From Brevibacterium mcbrellneri ATCC 49030 (GTDB taxonomy: Bacteria; Actinomycetota; Actinomycetes; Actinomycetales; Brevibacteriaceae): a stretch of 64,000 nt of DNA. The DNA lies in NCBI RefSeq assembly GCF_000178455.1, contig NZ_ADNU01000046.1, positions 1 through 64,000 on the forward strand, in the 5' to 3' direction. Position numbers and translations under genes: made by a program. Positions 9,259-17,894 of this stretch are shown here, in pieces. The notes beneath the pieces were generated by a model that ran no database searches, was not told where the DNA came from, and saw nothing but the letters and a program-made list of their open reading frames with translations. Each line of letters begins with the position of its first letter. Within the stretch, counting starts at the first letter, position 1.

Positions 9259-9332
9259 TGCCCCCGGTCGGACTTGAACCGACGACCAAAGGATTATGAG
9301 TCCTCTGCTCTAACCAGCTGAGCTACAGGGGC
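9259..9332 (-). tRNA. tRNA with CAU anticodon (elongator Met or Ile2)
   Basis: 74 bases read on the minus strand fold into a full cloverleaf: 7-bp acceptor stem (one G-U), D arm, 5-bp anticodon stem with loop CTCATAA (anticodon CAU), variable loop and a T arm with GGTTCAAGTCC. CCA is not encoded. The first acceptor pair is a normal G-C, so this is not the initiator. CAU fits either elongator methionine or lysidine-modified isoleucine tRNA; sequence alone does not settle which. Confidence 0.93.
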
Positions 9333-9456
9333 GCAAAGACAAGATTAGCAAAGCTTACGGCTCAGCCTGTTTTTGTTCGTGCGAGTCGTGCCGTAAACTA
9401 TGAACTGACCTCCGTTGTGGATCGTAGGGGAAGACGTATTCACAAAGGAGGAAACA

Positions 9457-9951
9457 ATGAATACTCAGGGCGTACTGTTCGTCCACTCTGCACCGCGTGC
9501 ACTGTGCCCGCACATCGAATGGGCAGCAGGCGGTGCTCTTGGCGCTCAAGCTAAGTTTGACTGGTCCGACCAACCGGCGGCACCAGGACTCCTGCGTGCC
9601 GAAATCTGCTGGCGTGGCCCAGCTGGTTCAGGTGCCAAGATCGCATCTGCGCTTCGTGGTTGGGATAACGTTCGCTACGAAGTCACCGAAGAACCGTCAG
9701 AAGGCCACGACGGTGGTCGGTGGAGCCATACGCCCGAACTGGGCATCTACCACGCCATCACCGATGCTTTCGGCAACATCGTCGTCCCCGAAGACCGCAT
9801 CCGTTCAGTCATGGAAATTGCTTCCGGTCGCCCCGACCTGTTCGCGGAACGCATGGACGCACTCCTGGGCCAGGACTGGGACAACGAACTGGAACCATTC
9901 CGCCACGCAGGCGAGGGCGCACCAGTTCGCTGGCTGTCCAAGGTGGGCTAA
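9457..9951 (+). CDS. DUF3145 family protein
   Basis: 164 residues. It matches the actinobacterial DUF3145 family over its whole length, opening with a conserved G-V-L-F-V-H-S-A-P-R-A-L-C-P-H-I-E-W block. The family is found in nearly all Actinobacteria and has no known function; no membrane segment or catalytic motif is visible. The start is ATG 9457 with a strong AAGGAGGAAA site upstream; the longer frame from GTG 9415 has none. It is convergent with the aldolase gene. Confidence 0.85.
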   Translation: MNTQGVLFVHSAPRALCPHIEWAAGGALGAQAKFDWSDQPAAPGLLRAEICWRGPAGSGAKIASALRGWDNVRYEVTEEPSEGHDGGRWSHTPELGIYHAITDAFGNIVVPEDRIRSVMEIASGRPDLFAERMDALLGQDWDNELEPFRHAGEGAPVRWLSKVG

Positions 9952-9965
9952 TCGCGTAACTGAGC

Positions 9966-10754
9966 TTATGAACGTGAGTCTCGTGCGCGGATTCGGACCA
10001 CCTGCTCTTGTGCGCCCTGAGCAATGAGCAGGACATCGGCGCTGGTAACAACGAAGTCAGCACCCGCATCCAAAACCCGGTCCGCGTCACGTGGCGAAAA
10101 TGCGTTCACGCCCACGGGAATTCCAGCCGACACAGCGACCCTCACCACATGATCGACAGCTGCGACGACCTCGGCGTGGGAAGAATCACCCACGTGCCCC
10201 ATGTGAGCAGCCAAGTCTGCCGGACCAACAAACAGAGCGTCGACCCCTTCGGTCGCAATGATTTCCTCCACATTGCTTACACCCCGGGCCGTTTCAACCT
10301 GCACAGTCAGGCTGACTGTTGAGTCTGCGGACTCGCTGTAGTCGGTAACCGCACCCCACCGTGCGGACCGCGCTAACATCGCACCCATGCCTCGTCTTCC
10401 CGGACGGTGAGGCGCGGGATACCGGGTCGCTTCCACCGCTCGCTGCGCTTCGTTGGCACTTGACACCATAGGAACCACGAGGTTCTGCGCACCGAGGTCG
10501 AGAACCTGTTTGATCCTCACTTCGTCATTCCACGGAACACGGACAACAGCCGTCGCCGGATATGGCTCGCACGCCTGCAGAAGAGCCAAAATCTCACGCA
10601 ATTCGATGGGCCCGTGCTCGCCGTCGATCACAATAAAATCCGTGCCGGACATGGCCAGAATTTCCATGGACACCGGGCTTGCCGAAGAGTTCCACAAGCC
10701 AACGCACGGACGCGTTGAGTTGTCAAGGATCTGACGGAATGACGGCTTTAACAT
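9966..10754 (-). CDS. HpcH/HpaI-family aldolase
   Basis: 262 residues, a TIM barrel of the HpcH/HpaI class. Landmarks are I-D-G-E-H-G-P (catalytic His), R-V-P-W-N-D (substrate Arg), Q-V-E-T-A-R-G-V (metal-binding Glu) and V-G-P-A-D-L (metal-binding Asp). The family cleaves 2-keto-3-deoxy acids such as 4-hydroxy-2-oxoheptanedioate to pyruvate plus an aldehyde, using a divalent metal. The start is ATG 10754, with AAGGTG upstream, which places the family's conserved start correctly; a longer frame reaches 10868. No other pathway genes are adjacent, so the substrate is open. Confidence 0.82.
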   Translation of the reverse strand: MLKPSFRQILDNSTRPCVGLWNSSASPVSMEILAMSGTDFIVIDGEHGPIELREILALLQACEPYPATAVVRVPWNDEVRIKQVLDLGAQNLVVPMVSSANEAQRAVEATRYPAPHRPGRRGMGAMLARSARWGAVTDYSESADSTVSLTVQVETARGVSNVEEIIATEGVDALFVGPADLAAHMGHVGDSSHAEVVAAVDHVVRVAVSAGIPVGVNAFSPRDADRVLDAGADFVVTSADVLLIAQGAQEQVVRIRARDSRS

Positions 10755-10923
10755 CGGTTCACCTTCCTGCGCGGGAGTCATCACATAGACTATGTGACTG
10801 GTATCACTCAGTCGCTCTATCTTAATGTCATTCTCGATGCCGTTGCAGGTCAAAGCGCAGGGCCACAACCGTTCGATATGAGATGATCAGACCCGGAAAA
10901 CGCACCGTAAACACGGAGGACGC

Positions 10924-11529
10924 ATGTCGCATAACGAGCATCAGCTGACAGAAGTAGCCGCCCTTTACATATATGCCCTGGTGCACGACCTTGATGCCGT
11001 TACTGACGCTGACGTTGACGCGGACCTCCACGCACGAATAACTGACGTCCTCACAACGCAAAAGGCGTACGACCTTGATGCGACATCCATCCTGCAACTG
11101 GCCACCGCGGCGAGAGTGATTGTGGCCGCCCCAGGAGCAAAAACACTCAGCGCTGCTGCCTACGACAAGGCTCGGTCGCAGATCGTCGCCTGCATGCCTC
11201 GAAGCGGAAACGCAGGCGTGCGCCTGTGGCCACCCACCAGCCAAACCGTGCGCGCTCACCTGGGCGGGGGCGCATGGAACGACGCACTCGACGCCGTTGG
11301 GATCCCTACCGCAAAAACCGGGCGAGCTCGGGGAAGTAGCAGGTTTAGTCACGACGACTTCCGCAAGGCCATGACCGACTTCAGCAAAGCCAGTGACAAC
11401 CGTTCGTATAAGGCATACGAAGAATGGGTCAAAGCAGAGCGAGCCCAAGGGCGGGAACGCCCTGCAGGAGCTACAGTGCGCAACACGTTCGGCACGTGGA
11501 GCGAAGCCATGCGCCTGGCCGCGGAATGA
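10924..11529 (+). CDS. Protein with two HNH-associated (homing-endonuclease-type) repeats
   Basis: 201 residues. Two repeats in the C-terminal half end in the sequence typical of the HNH-endonuclease-associated repeat: T-V-R-A-H-L-G-G-G-A-W-N-D-A-L-D-A-V-G and T-V-R-N-T-F-G-T-W-S-E-A-M. These small helical units are thought to bind DNA. No nuclease motif is present, so it could be a DNA-binding regulator or a remnant. The first 100 residues are acidic, helical and unrecognised. GGAGG lies just before ATG 10924. Confidence 0.6.
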   Translation: MSHNEHQLTEVAALYIYALVHDLDAVTDADVDADLHARITDVLTTQKAYDLDATSILQLATAARVIVAAPGAKTLSAAAYDKARSQIVACMPRSGNAGVRLWPPTSQTVRAHLGGGAWNDALDAVGIPTAKTGRARGSSRFSHDDFRKAMTDFSKASDNRSYKAYEEWVKAERAQGRERPAGATVRNTFGTWSEAMRLAAE

Positions 11530-11531
11530 AC

Positions 11532-12692
11532 CTACGACCGCAATCGGCCCACCAGCGACTTGGGCGCATACCGGTGCAAATCAATCGCGGATTCATAAAA
11601 GCCCACTAAGGCCTCGGTTGCAGTTCGCCAACCCCACTCCTGAGCCTGCTCGCGACCAGCACGCGCCATCTTCTCCCGAAGTGAGCGGTTGTCCAACAGC
11701 AACGAAATCTTGTGGGCCGCCTCGGCGGAATTCCCCGGCTCAAACAGAAAGCCCGTACGCTCGTCAGCAACTGCGTACGGAATTCCCCCGGCACGTGCCC
11801 CCACCACCGGCACACCGGACGCCAACGACTCAAGTGCCACGAGCCCCAACGTCTCGGTTGTCGACGGGAACACAAACGCATCCGCACTCGCGTACGCCGC
11901 CGCCAGATCCTGGCCCGACATGTAGCCAGTGAAAACCGTGTTCGACCCTGCGAACATCGCCTCCAACTGCGCCTTGTGCGGCCCTGACCCCACCATAGCT
12001 AGTCGCGTGTTCGCCGGCAGGTGTTCCAGCATGCCACGGCACACGTCGAGGTCCTTCTCCTTGGACAGTCTTCCCACATACAACACCAGCGGGTCGTCAG
12101 GGTTGCCACCCGTGAGCCGCTCACGCATGCTCTGCGAATAATTCTCAGGCGAGTACGTCTGCGTGTCGACCGCCCGCGGCCACAACCCAACGTTGCGAAT
12201 GCCCGCCTCTTGTGCGCGCTTCACCATGGGGCCGGACGTACATAGGTTCACCTCGGCACGGTTGTGCATGTACCGCACCCAGCGCGTAGACGTGTCGGTG
12301 ATCCATTCGAGCCCCAAGCGGGTGGCGTACTCTGGAACATCAGTGTGGAACGACGCGAGCAGTGGCAGATTGCGTCGTGTGGCCGCCATGGTTCCCCACG
12401 CGGCCAGCCACACCGGATTCACCGCGTGAACCACGTGCGGTTCGAACCGTTCCATAGTGGTTGCGATCCGCTCGGTGGGCAATCCGAGCTTAAGCTCGGG
12501 ATACCACGGCTTAAACGAAATCGACCGGACGGGTTCTACCCGGAACCCCGCATAACGTGCAGGCGGGTGTCCCGGAGCGAACACGACCGCCTCGTGCCCC
12601 ATGTCGTGAAGCTGGTCCAAAGTGCCCAGCAACCGCGTGACTACACCGTCGATTTTTGGAAGAAAAACCTCGGTGAATATTGCGATCCGCAT
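11532..12692 (-). CDS. sqdX: Sulfoquinovosyldiacylglycerol synthase-like GT4 glycosyltransferase
   Basis: 386 residues. The opening M-R-I-A-I-F-T-E-V-F-L-P-K-I-D-G-V-V-T-R closely follows cyanobacterial SqdX, as do L-W-P-R-A-V-D-T, L-Y-V-G-R-L-S-K-E-K-D and the nucleotide-sugar E-x7-E motif in T-E-T-L-G-L-V-A-L-E-S. SqdX transfers sulfoquinovose from UDP-sulfoquinovose to diacylglycerol at the membrane. Similar GT4 proteins (MgtA/PimB-like mannosyltransferases) exist in Actinobacteria, so the gene alone would be ambiguous. Its position 12 bases downstream of sqdB on the same strand makes SqdX the best call. Confidence 0.78.
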   Translation of the reverse strand: MRIAIFTEVFLPKIDGVVTRLLGTLDQLHDMGHEAVVFAPGHPPARYAGFRVEPVRSISFKPWYPELKLGLPTERIATTMERFEPHVVHAVNPVWLAAWGTMAATRRNLPLLASFHTDVPEYATRLGLEWITDTSTRWVRYMHNRAEVNLCTSGPMVKRAQEAGIRNVGLWPRAVDTQTYSPENYSQSMRERLTGGNPDDPLVLYVGRLSKEKDLDVCRGMLEHLPANTRLAMVGSGPHKAQLEAMFAGSNTVFTGYMSGQDLAAAYASADAFVFPSTTETLGLVALESLASGVPVVGARAGGIPYAVADERTGFLFEPGNSAEAAHKISLLLDNRSLREKMARAGREQAQEWGWRTATEALVGFYESAIDLHRYAPKSLVGRLRS

Positions 12693-12704
12693 GACCCGTG
12701 ACAG

Positions 12705-13913
12705 TTAGCCGACTACAGGAGCGTCGGTGGGCACTCCGGCGGACTGATTCTTGGTCCACAGCGACCGGGCTGGAATCTTCGACATATCAGCGCGGTCTGC
12801 GTAACGCTTGGCGGTTTCTTCAACCTCCAGCAGAAGGCCTTCTGACAACGTGGTGGGCTCCAGACCGAGGTCTAAGAACGTGTCGTTCTTGACGTGCAAG
12901 TCGTTCTCGGCGGACTCGTGGCGCGGGTTGTTCACGAGCTCCATGCGGGCGTCGGTGATCGAGCAAATGAGCTTGGCGAGGTCGCGGACGCGGTGCGTTT
13001 CGGTCATCTGGTTGAAGATCTTGACGCGATCGCCAGATGCCGGTGGGTTGTTGACTGCGATTTCAATGCAACGCACGGTGTCTTGGATGTGGATGAACGC
13101 GCGCGTCTGGCCCCCGGTTCCGTGGACCGTGAGCGGGTAGCCGACGGCCGCTTGCATGAGGAACCGGTTGAGGACGGTTCCGTAGTCTCCGTCGTAGTCG
13201 AACCGGTTGATGAGACGTTCGTCGCTACGCGTTTCTTCCGTATTGGTGCCCCACACAATTCCCTGGTGGAGGTCGGTGATACGCAGCGCGTCGTTCTTGG
13301 CGTAGTACGCGAACAAGTGCTGATCCAGAACCTTGGTCATGTGGTAGATGGAGCCAGGGTTCGTGGGGTAGAGGATCTGCTGGTGAACGTTCTCACCGGT
13401 TTCTTCGTTGGGTACCTCCACGTCGAGGTAACCTTCCGGGATCTTCATGCCGGCGGTTCCGTAACCGTACACGCCCATGGTTCCCAGGTGTACCAGGTGG
13501 ATGTCCAGACCCGATTCGACAATCGCGGTGAGCAAATTGTTGGTGGCGTTCACGTTGTTGTCCACCGTGTAACGCTTGTTTTCAGGCCGCTTCATGGAAT
13601 AAGGAGCGGACCGCTGTTGTGCAAAGTGAATGACCGTGTCCGGCGCAAACTCAACCAGCGTCTCCAGCAGCTGATCCGGCTGGGTTGCCATGTTGAAGTT
13701 GCGGAACTGAAGCTTGTTGCCAGAGATTTCTTCCCACGCGTCGATGCGTTCGTCAATCGAAGCAATAGGGGTGAGGGACTGTGCTCCGAGTTCATCGTCA
13801 ATTCTGCGACGAGACAGATTGTCGACAATCATGACGTCGTGGCCACGCTGAGACAGGTGCAAAACGGTGGGCCAGCCACAGAAGCCGTCTCCACCGAAAA
13901 CGATAATCTTCAC
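12705..13913 (-). CDS. sqdB: UDP-sulfoquinovose synthase
   Basis: 402 residues, an extended short-chain dehydrogenase. It carries G-G-D-G-F-C-G-W (NAD binding, residues 7-14), S-L-T-P-I-A-S-I, Q-R-S-A-P-Y-S-M (R101), L-G-T-M-G (T145) and Y190-x3-K194 in Y-H-M-T-K-V, plus N-R-F-D-Y-D and G-Q-T-R-A-F-I; these are the signature blocks of plant SQD1 and bacterial SqdB. The enzyme makes UDP-sulfoquinovose from UDP-glucose and sulfite. Start is GTG 13913 with AAAGGAG upstream. It heads a two-gene operon with sqdX. Confidence 0.93.
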   Translation of the reverse strand: MKIIVFGGDGFCGWPTVLHLSQRGHDVMIVDNLSRRRIDDELGAQSLTPIASIDERIDAWEEISGNKLQFRNFNMATQPDQLLETLVEFAPDTVIHFAQQRSAPYSMKRPENKRYTVDNNVNATNNLLTAIVESGLDIHLVHLGTMGVYGYGTAGMKIPEGYLDVEVPNEETGENVHQQILYPTNPGSIYHMTKVLDQHLFAYYAKNDALRITDLHQGIVWGTNTEETRSDERLINRFDYDGDYGTVLNRFLMQAAVGYPLTVHGTGGQTRAFIHIQDTVRCIEIAVNNPPASGDRVKIFNQMTETHRVRDLAKLICSITDARMELVNNPRHESAENDLHVKNDTFLDLGLEPTTLSEGLLLEVEETAKRYADRADMSKIPARSLWTKNQSAGVPTDAPVVG

Positions 13914-14085
13914 TCGGATTCTCCTTTGGCAAAATACGCGTTCTTTCAGCTTAGCGTTTGCGCGCTTGTGTCATCGCTGGTGACAGGTGAACTGGGGTGA
14001 AGAGAACATGAAGTTTGTTCAAACCACGAACACATCAACGTGTTTGGCGTTACGCTCCTACACTGATTTGGGGAAAGGAGTTTTT

Positions 14086-15405
14086 ATGAGCGCGTTAGAC
14101 AAAGTGTGCGATGAGGCGGCGTCAGAGGTCGTGCAGCTGTGCCAGGACCTGATCCGTTTTGACACCCAGAACTGGGGCGAAGGAAAGGCGAACCCTGAAC
14201 GCATTGCCGCGGACTATATTGCCGAAAAGCTCGCCGAGGTGGGCGTCGAGTCCCAGATTTTCGAGTCCGCTCCTGGGCGGGCCAACCTGTTTGCGAGGAT
14301 CCCGGGGAAGAACCCGGACCGCCCGGCGTTGGTTGTCCACGGCCACACAGACGTTGTTCCTGCTGACGCGTCCGAATGGAGCGTCGACCCGTTCGAAGCG
14401 GTCATTAAAGACGGGTGCGTGTGGGGTCGCGGTGCGGTTGACATGAAGGATATGGACGCCATGATCGTTGCCGGTGTTCGCGCTCTGGTGCGTAACAACG
14501 TTCAGCCGGACCGCGATCTGATCATCGCGTTCTTCGCTGATGAAGAAGCTGGTTCCACTTACGGTTCGCACTGGGTTGTGAAGAACCACCCCGAGGTGTT
14601 TGAAGGTGCCTCTGAAGCCATCTCCGAGGTGGGTGGATACTCGGTTGATATTCGCGGGCAGCGTGCGTACTTAGTACAAACTGCCGAGAAGGGAATGGAG
14701 TGGGTCCGCCTGACGGCCCACGGTAATGCGGGGCACGGTTCGCAGATTAACAACGACAACCCGGTGGTGAAGTTGGCGGCCGCGGTTGCCCGTATCGGTG
14801 AGCACGAGTGGCCTACCGAACCCCCTGCCGCAACCCGTGAACTTCTTGCTGGTGTATCCGAACTGACAGGCATTGAGAACACGGAAGCTAACCGCGACAA
14901 GCTTCTTGCAGAGCTGGGATCAGCTTTGAAGTTCGTTGGGGCGACCTTTCAGACCACAGCAAACCCTACTGCGCTTGACGCTGGGTACAAGCACAACGTG
15001 ATTCCTGGTCAGGCATCGGCACTTATCGACTGCCGTCCTTTGCCCGGGCGCAATGAAGACGCACTTTTGACCTTGAAGGAACTGGCTGGACCCGATGTTG
15101 TGGTCGAGCAAGTCATTTCGGGTGTGTCGCTTGAAACGCCGTTTGAGGGTGACTTGGTCGATCGGATGAAAGAGGCGATTGAAGCCGAAGATCCTGGCGC
15201 CACGGTTTTGCCGTACACGCTGTCTGGTGGAACCGACAACAAGGCATTGTCCGAACTTGGCATTACGGGCTATGGCTTTGCTCCGCTCAAACTGACAGGC
15301 GACTTGGACTTCCCAGCCATGTTCCACGGTGTCGACGAGCGCGTTCCCCTGGAAGCCTTGGACTTCGGCGCACGTACTCTTGTGAGGTTTATGGTTTCGG
15401 CTTAG
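14086..15405 (+). CDS. M20-family metallopeptidase (dipeptidase / deacylase)
   Basis: 439 residues. M20 metal and catalytic motifs are all visible: V-H-G-H-T-D-V-V-P, G-R-G-A-V-D-M-K-D, F-F-A-D-E-E-A-G and a C-terminal F-H-G-V-D-E-R-V-P. A lid/dimerisation domain is inserted in the middle (from A-H-G-N-A-G-H-G-S). Two zinc ions hydrolyse a peptide or N-acyl bond; members act as dipeptidases, ArgE or DapE. ATG 14086 was chosen for its AAAGGAG five bases upstream; an in-frame ATG at 14008 would add 26 residues. The last 17 bases overlap the convergent exporter gene. Confidence 0.85.
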   Translation: MSALDKVCDEAASEVVQLCQDLIRFDTQNWGEGKANPERIAADYIAEKLAEVGVESQIFESAPGRANLFARIPGKNPDRPALVVHGHTDVVPADASEWSVDPFEAVIKDGCVWGRGAVDMKDMDAMIVAGVRALVRNNVQPDRDLIIAFFADEEAGSTYGSHWVVKNHPEVFEGASEAISEVGGYSVDIRGQRAYLVQTAEKGMEWVRLTAHGNAGHGSQINNDNPVVKLAAAVARIGEHEWPTEPPAATRELLAGVSELTGIENTEANRDKLLAELGSALKFVGATFQTTANPTALDAGYKHNVIPGQASALIDCRPLPGRNEDALLTLKELAGPDVVVEQVISGVSLETPFEGDLVDRMKEAIEAEDPGATVLPYTLSGGTDNKALSELGITGYGFAPLKLTGDLDFPAMFHGVDERVPLEALDFGARTLVRFMVSA

Positions 15406-16330
15406 TCCGTGCAGTAGACACGACCAGACTGCCGGTAGTCACCAAACCCAGCGACAGCAGGGTAAGCGGGCTTAAGGCAGTTTGGGCGTGTCCCGTCGCA
15501 ATATCGATGACCACCGATGCCGTCATATTCCCAAGAAGGGTAATGATGGTCATGGTGAGCACACCTAAACCCTGGACCACAAACGCCGACATCCCGATCA
15601 CAAAAACACCCAGGATCCCGCCGGTGAGCATCCACATTTCGTGCGTCTGCGGCAGAGCAGTCCACGAATAACCAATCGACACTAGCGCGATTGAAAACAG
15701 ACCCAAGTACGACGTACCCACCGCGAAGTTAATAAACGTCGCCGCCAGGGTGGATCCACTAATGACTCGGATGCGCCCGTTGACGGCCTGCTGAAGCGCA
15801 ACCAGGGTGCCCACTCCAAAGGGAAAGAGGGGCCACCACCACGCGAATCCCAACGATGCGGAACCGGTCGCCGAGGCCGTGACTCCGGCCATGACAATGA
15901 GTACGCCTGCAACTCGTTGGACGGTAATCTTCTTCTTCCCGCCAGGGGGAACCCGGGTGGCATCGACCAGCAGACCACCCACCAACTGACCAGCAGTGAT
16001 GGAAGTCGTAAAAATCGTCACCCCAATGACAGGGACCGAGACTGCTTGCGAGATGACCACGGTGCCACCTGCGACACCACCCAAGAACAACCAAAAGGGA
16101 ATCAAACCCGAGAACAGGTAACTCAGAACGGTGACGACACCTCGGCGGGCAGTACGACTACTTGCAGTAATGATCGAGATCAGAACCAAGCCGATCGAGA
16201 ACGACGCCGTAGCGGCCAGAACGCCGATTCCCACTTTCGAGGCCAAAGCACCGTTGACTAAGCCCTGCACAGCGATCGTTGCACCGACCATGAACGCGCC
16301 GCTCACAGCCAACCAACTGTTGCCCCTCAC
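15389..16330 (-). CDS. YdcZ-type (DUF606) DMT transporter, two-domain form
   Basis: 313 residues with ten hydrophobic helices arranged as two similar DUF606 halves: the first half has A-V-Q-G-L-V-N-G and the second A-L-Q-Q-A-V-N-G at equivalent places. The YdcZ group belongs to the drug/metabolite transporter superfamily. Single-domain and fused forms are both known; this is the fused form. Start is GTG 16330. The substrate is unknown. The 3' end overlaps that of the M20 peptidase. Confidence 0.75.
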   Translation of the reverse strand: MRGNSWLAVSGAFMVGATIAVQGLVNGALASKVGIGVLAATASFSIGLVLISIITASSRTARRGVVTVLSYLFSGLIPFWLFLGGVAGGTVVISQAVSVPVIGVTIFTTSITAGQLVGGLLVDATRVPPGGKKKITVQRVAGVLIVMAGVTASATGSASLGFAWWWPLFPFGVGTLVALQQAVNGRIRVISGSTLAATFINFAVGTSYLGLFSIALVSIGYSWTALPQTHEMWMLTGGILGVFVIGMSAFVVQGLGVLTMTIITLLGNMTASVVIDIATGHAQTALSPLTLLSLGLVTTGSLVVSTARTKPKP

Positions 16331-16355
16331 TGTGTAACCTCCGTAGTCTTAAGCC

Positions 16356-16991
16356 ATGGTGACGATCATACTGTTGCGCCACGGTGAAAGCACAGCGAAC
16401 GTGCAACGCGTTCTTGCTGGTCGCCTTGCGGGTGTTGAGCTCACTGACCGAGGTCGTGAGCAGGTGGCCAAGGTAGCTCAAGAGCTCCCGAGCATCGATG
16501 CGATCCGGCACTCTACGATCGACCGGTGCGTGGACACTGCGCGCATTGTTGCTTCAAACCGAATAATCGCCCAGAGCAGTGACGTCACTATTGAAGCAGA
16601 CAGCCGGTTCGACGAAGTCGACTACGGCGAATGGTCCGGTCTAGCCCTCGATGATCTGCGCACACGCGCACACTGGGAGCGGGTCCAGCAGTCACCTCAC
16701 ACATTCGAGTTCCCTGGCGGTGAAGCGATGACCCACGTCTTTAACCGGGCAGTGGACGGACTCACGTCACTCATCAACGACCTCGGGCCGGGACAAACTG
16801 GACTCATCGTGTCCCACGGCGACGTCATAAAAGCGATGGTCGCTCATGCGGTTGGCGCGGGACTGAGTAACTTTCAACGCTTTGGGGTGCAGCCTGCCCA
16901 GTTTTGCGTGCTTCATGTACAGGGACAGACGATGACGCTGAGCCTGGGCGGAAGCAGAATATCTGGCACCACTTTGGGTGGCGAGTGCTAA
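16356..16991 (+). CDS. Histidine phosphatase family protein
   Basis: 211 residues. Phosphoglycerate-mutase-like fold with L-R-H-G-E-S at the N-terminus (phospho-acceptor H9), V-D-Y-G-E-W-S-G (acid/base Glu) and V-S-H-G-D near residue 150. The position beside uppP matches the Mycobacterium tuberculosis Rv2135c-Rv2136c neighbourhood. The physiological substrate of that family is not established. No ribosome site is seen, but TAGTCT (16344-16349) ends six bases before ATG 16356, suggesting a leaderless transcript. Confidence 0.88.
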   Translation: MVTIILLRHGESTANVQRVLAGRLAGVELTDRGREQVAKVAQELPSIDAIRHSTIDRCVDTARIVASNRIIAQSSDVTIEADSRFDEVDYGEWSGLALDDLRTRAHWERVQQSPHTFEFPGGEAMTHVFNRAVDGLTSLINDLGPGQTGLIVSHGDVIKAMVAHAVGAGLSNFQRFGVQPAQFCVLHVQGQTMTLSLGGSRISGTTLGGEC

Positions 16992-17003
16992 AAGCACGCG
17001 CGT

Positions 17004-17828
17004 TTAAGCGCTCAGAACTCCTGTGCCCAACAGGACGAAGATCAGGATACCCAAGGCCACGCGGTACCACACGAACACTGCGAACGACTTGGTCTGAATG
17101 AACTTGAGGAATCCAACGATCACCGCGTAACCCACACCAAAGCTCACGATCGTCGCAACGGCCGTGGGGCCCCATCCCAAGGTGAGCGGTTCGTTGGCAG
17201 CCTTGGCCAGCGAGTACAGACCGGAGGCCATCACTGCTGGGATCGCAAGCAAGAACGAATAGCGAGCGGCAGCTTCACGCGTAAAGCCCATGAAACGCCC
17301 GGCCATGATCGTTCCACCCGAACGCGACACGCCGGGAATGAGCGCCAACGCTTGGGCGCCACCGTAGAGCAAACCCTGTCCCCAGGACATTTTGTCGAGC
17401 GTGTACTCCTTGCGACCCACGCGGTCGGCAAGGCCCAACAGCAGACCAAAGATGATGAGCATACTGCCCACGATCCACAGGCTTCGGAACGTCGTCTCGA
17501 TCATGTCCTGGAACAGAAGGCCCAGCACGCCAATTGGGATCGACCCGATGATGACGAGCCAGCCCAGGCGAACGTCGGGGTCACGTCGGTCGTGCTTGCC
17601 AACCAGGGCTTTGAACCACTTGGAAATGATCCGAACGATGTCTTTCCAGAAGTACACCAGAACAGCGGTTTCGGTACCGATCTGGATGATCGCGGTGAAG
17701 AAGGCACCCGGTTCGCGACCCGGCATGAGGAACTCGCCCACAATACGCAAGTGCGCGGACGAGGAGATGGGTAGGAACTCCGTGAGTCCCTGCACGATTC
17801 CCATAATGATGGCGACGAGCCAGTCCAT
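17004..17828 (-). CDS. uppP: Undecaprenyl-diphosphatase
   Basis: 274 residues, eight or so membrane helices. Both signature segments of the BacA/UppP family are present: [14 protein letters not shown] near the N-terminus and P-G-V-S-R-S-G-G-T in the middle. The enzyme removes a phosphate from undecaprenyl diphosphate to recycle the lipid carrier of cell-wall synthesis and gives bacitracin tolerance. Start ATG 17828 is preceded by AGGGG; an in-frame GTG two codons upstream (17834) is also possible. It is convergent with the phosphatase gene. Confidence 0.95.
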   Translation of the reverse strand: MDWLVAIIMGIVQGLTEFLPISSSAHLRIVGEFLMPGREPGAFFTAIIQIGTETAVLVYFWKDIVRIISKWFKALVGKHDRRDPDVRLGWLVIIGSIPIGVLGLLFQDMIETTFRSLWIVGSMLIIFGLLLGLADRVGRKEYTLDKMSWGQGLLYGGAQALALIPGVSRSGGTIMAGRFMGFTREAAARYSFLLAIPAVMASGLYSLAKAANEPLTLGWGPTAVATIVSFGVGYAVIVGFLKFIQTKSFAVFVWYRVALGILIFVLLGTGVLSA

Positions 17829-17894
17829 GAACACCCCTTTTCTTACACGACCAGGCGTTACACTACTCCGAAAATTCCGGTAACCTCAACACTT

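Noticed and set aside
9259-9332. Initiator tRNA and phage attachment site at the tRNA
   Set aside because: The first acceptor pair is a normal G-C, unlike initiators, and no integrase or direct repeat of the tRNA end is nearby.
12894-14000. Long open frame (368 codons) opposite sqdB
   Set aside because: Antisense shadow of a well-supported gene; no family features and no ribosome site.
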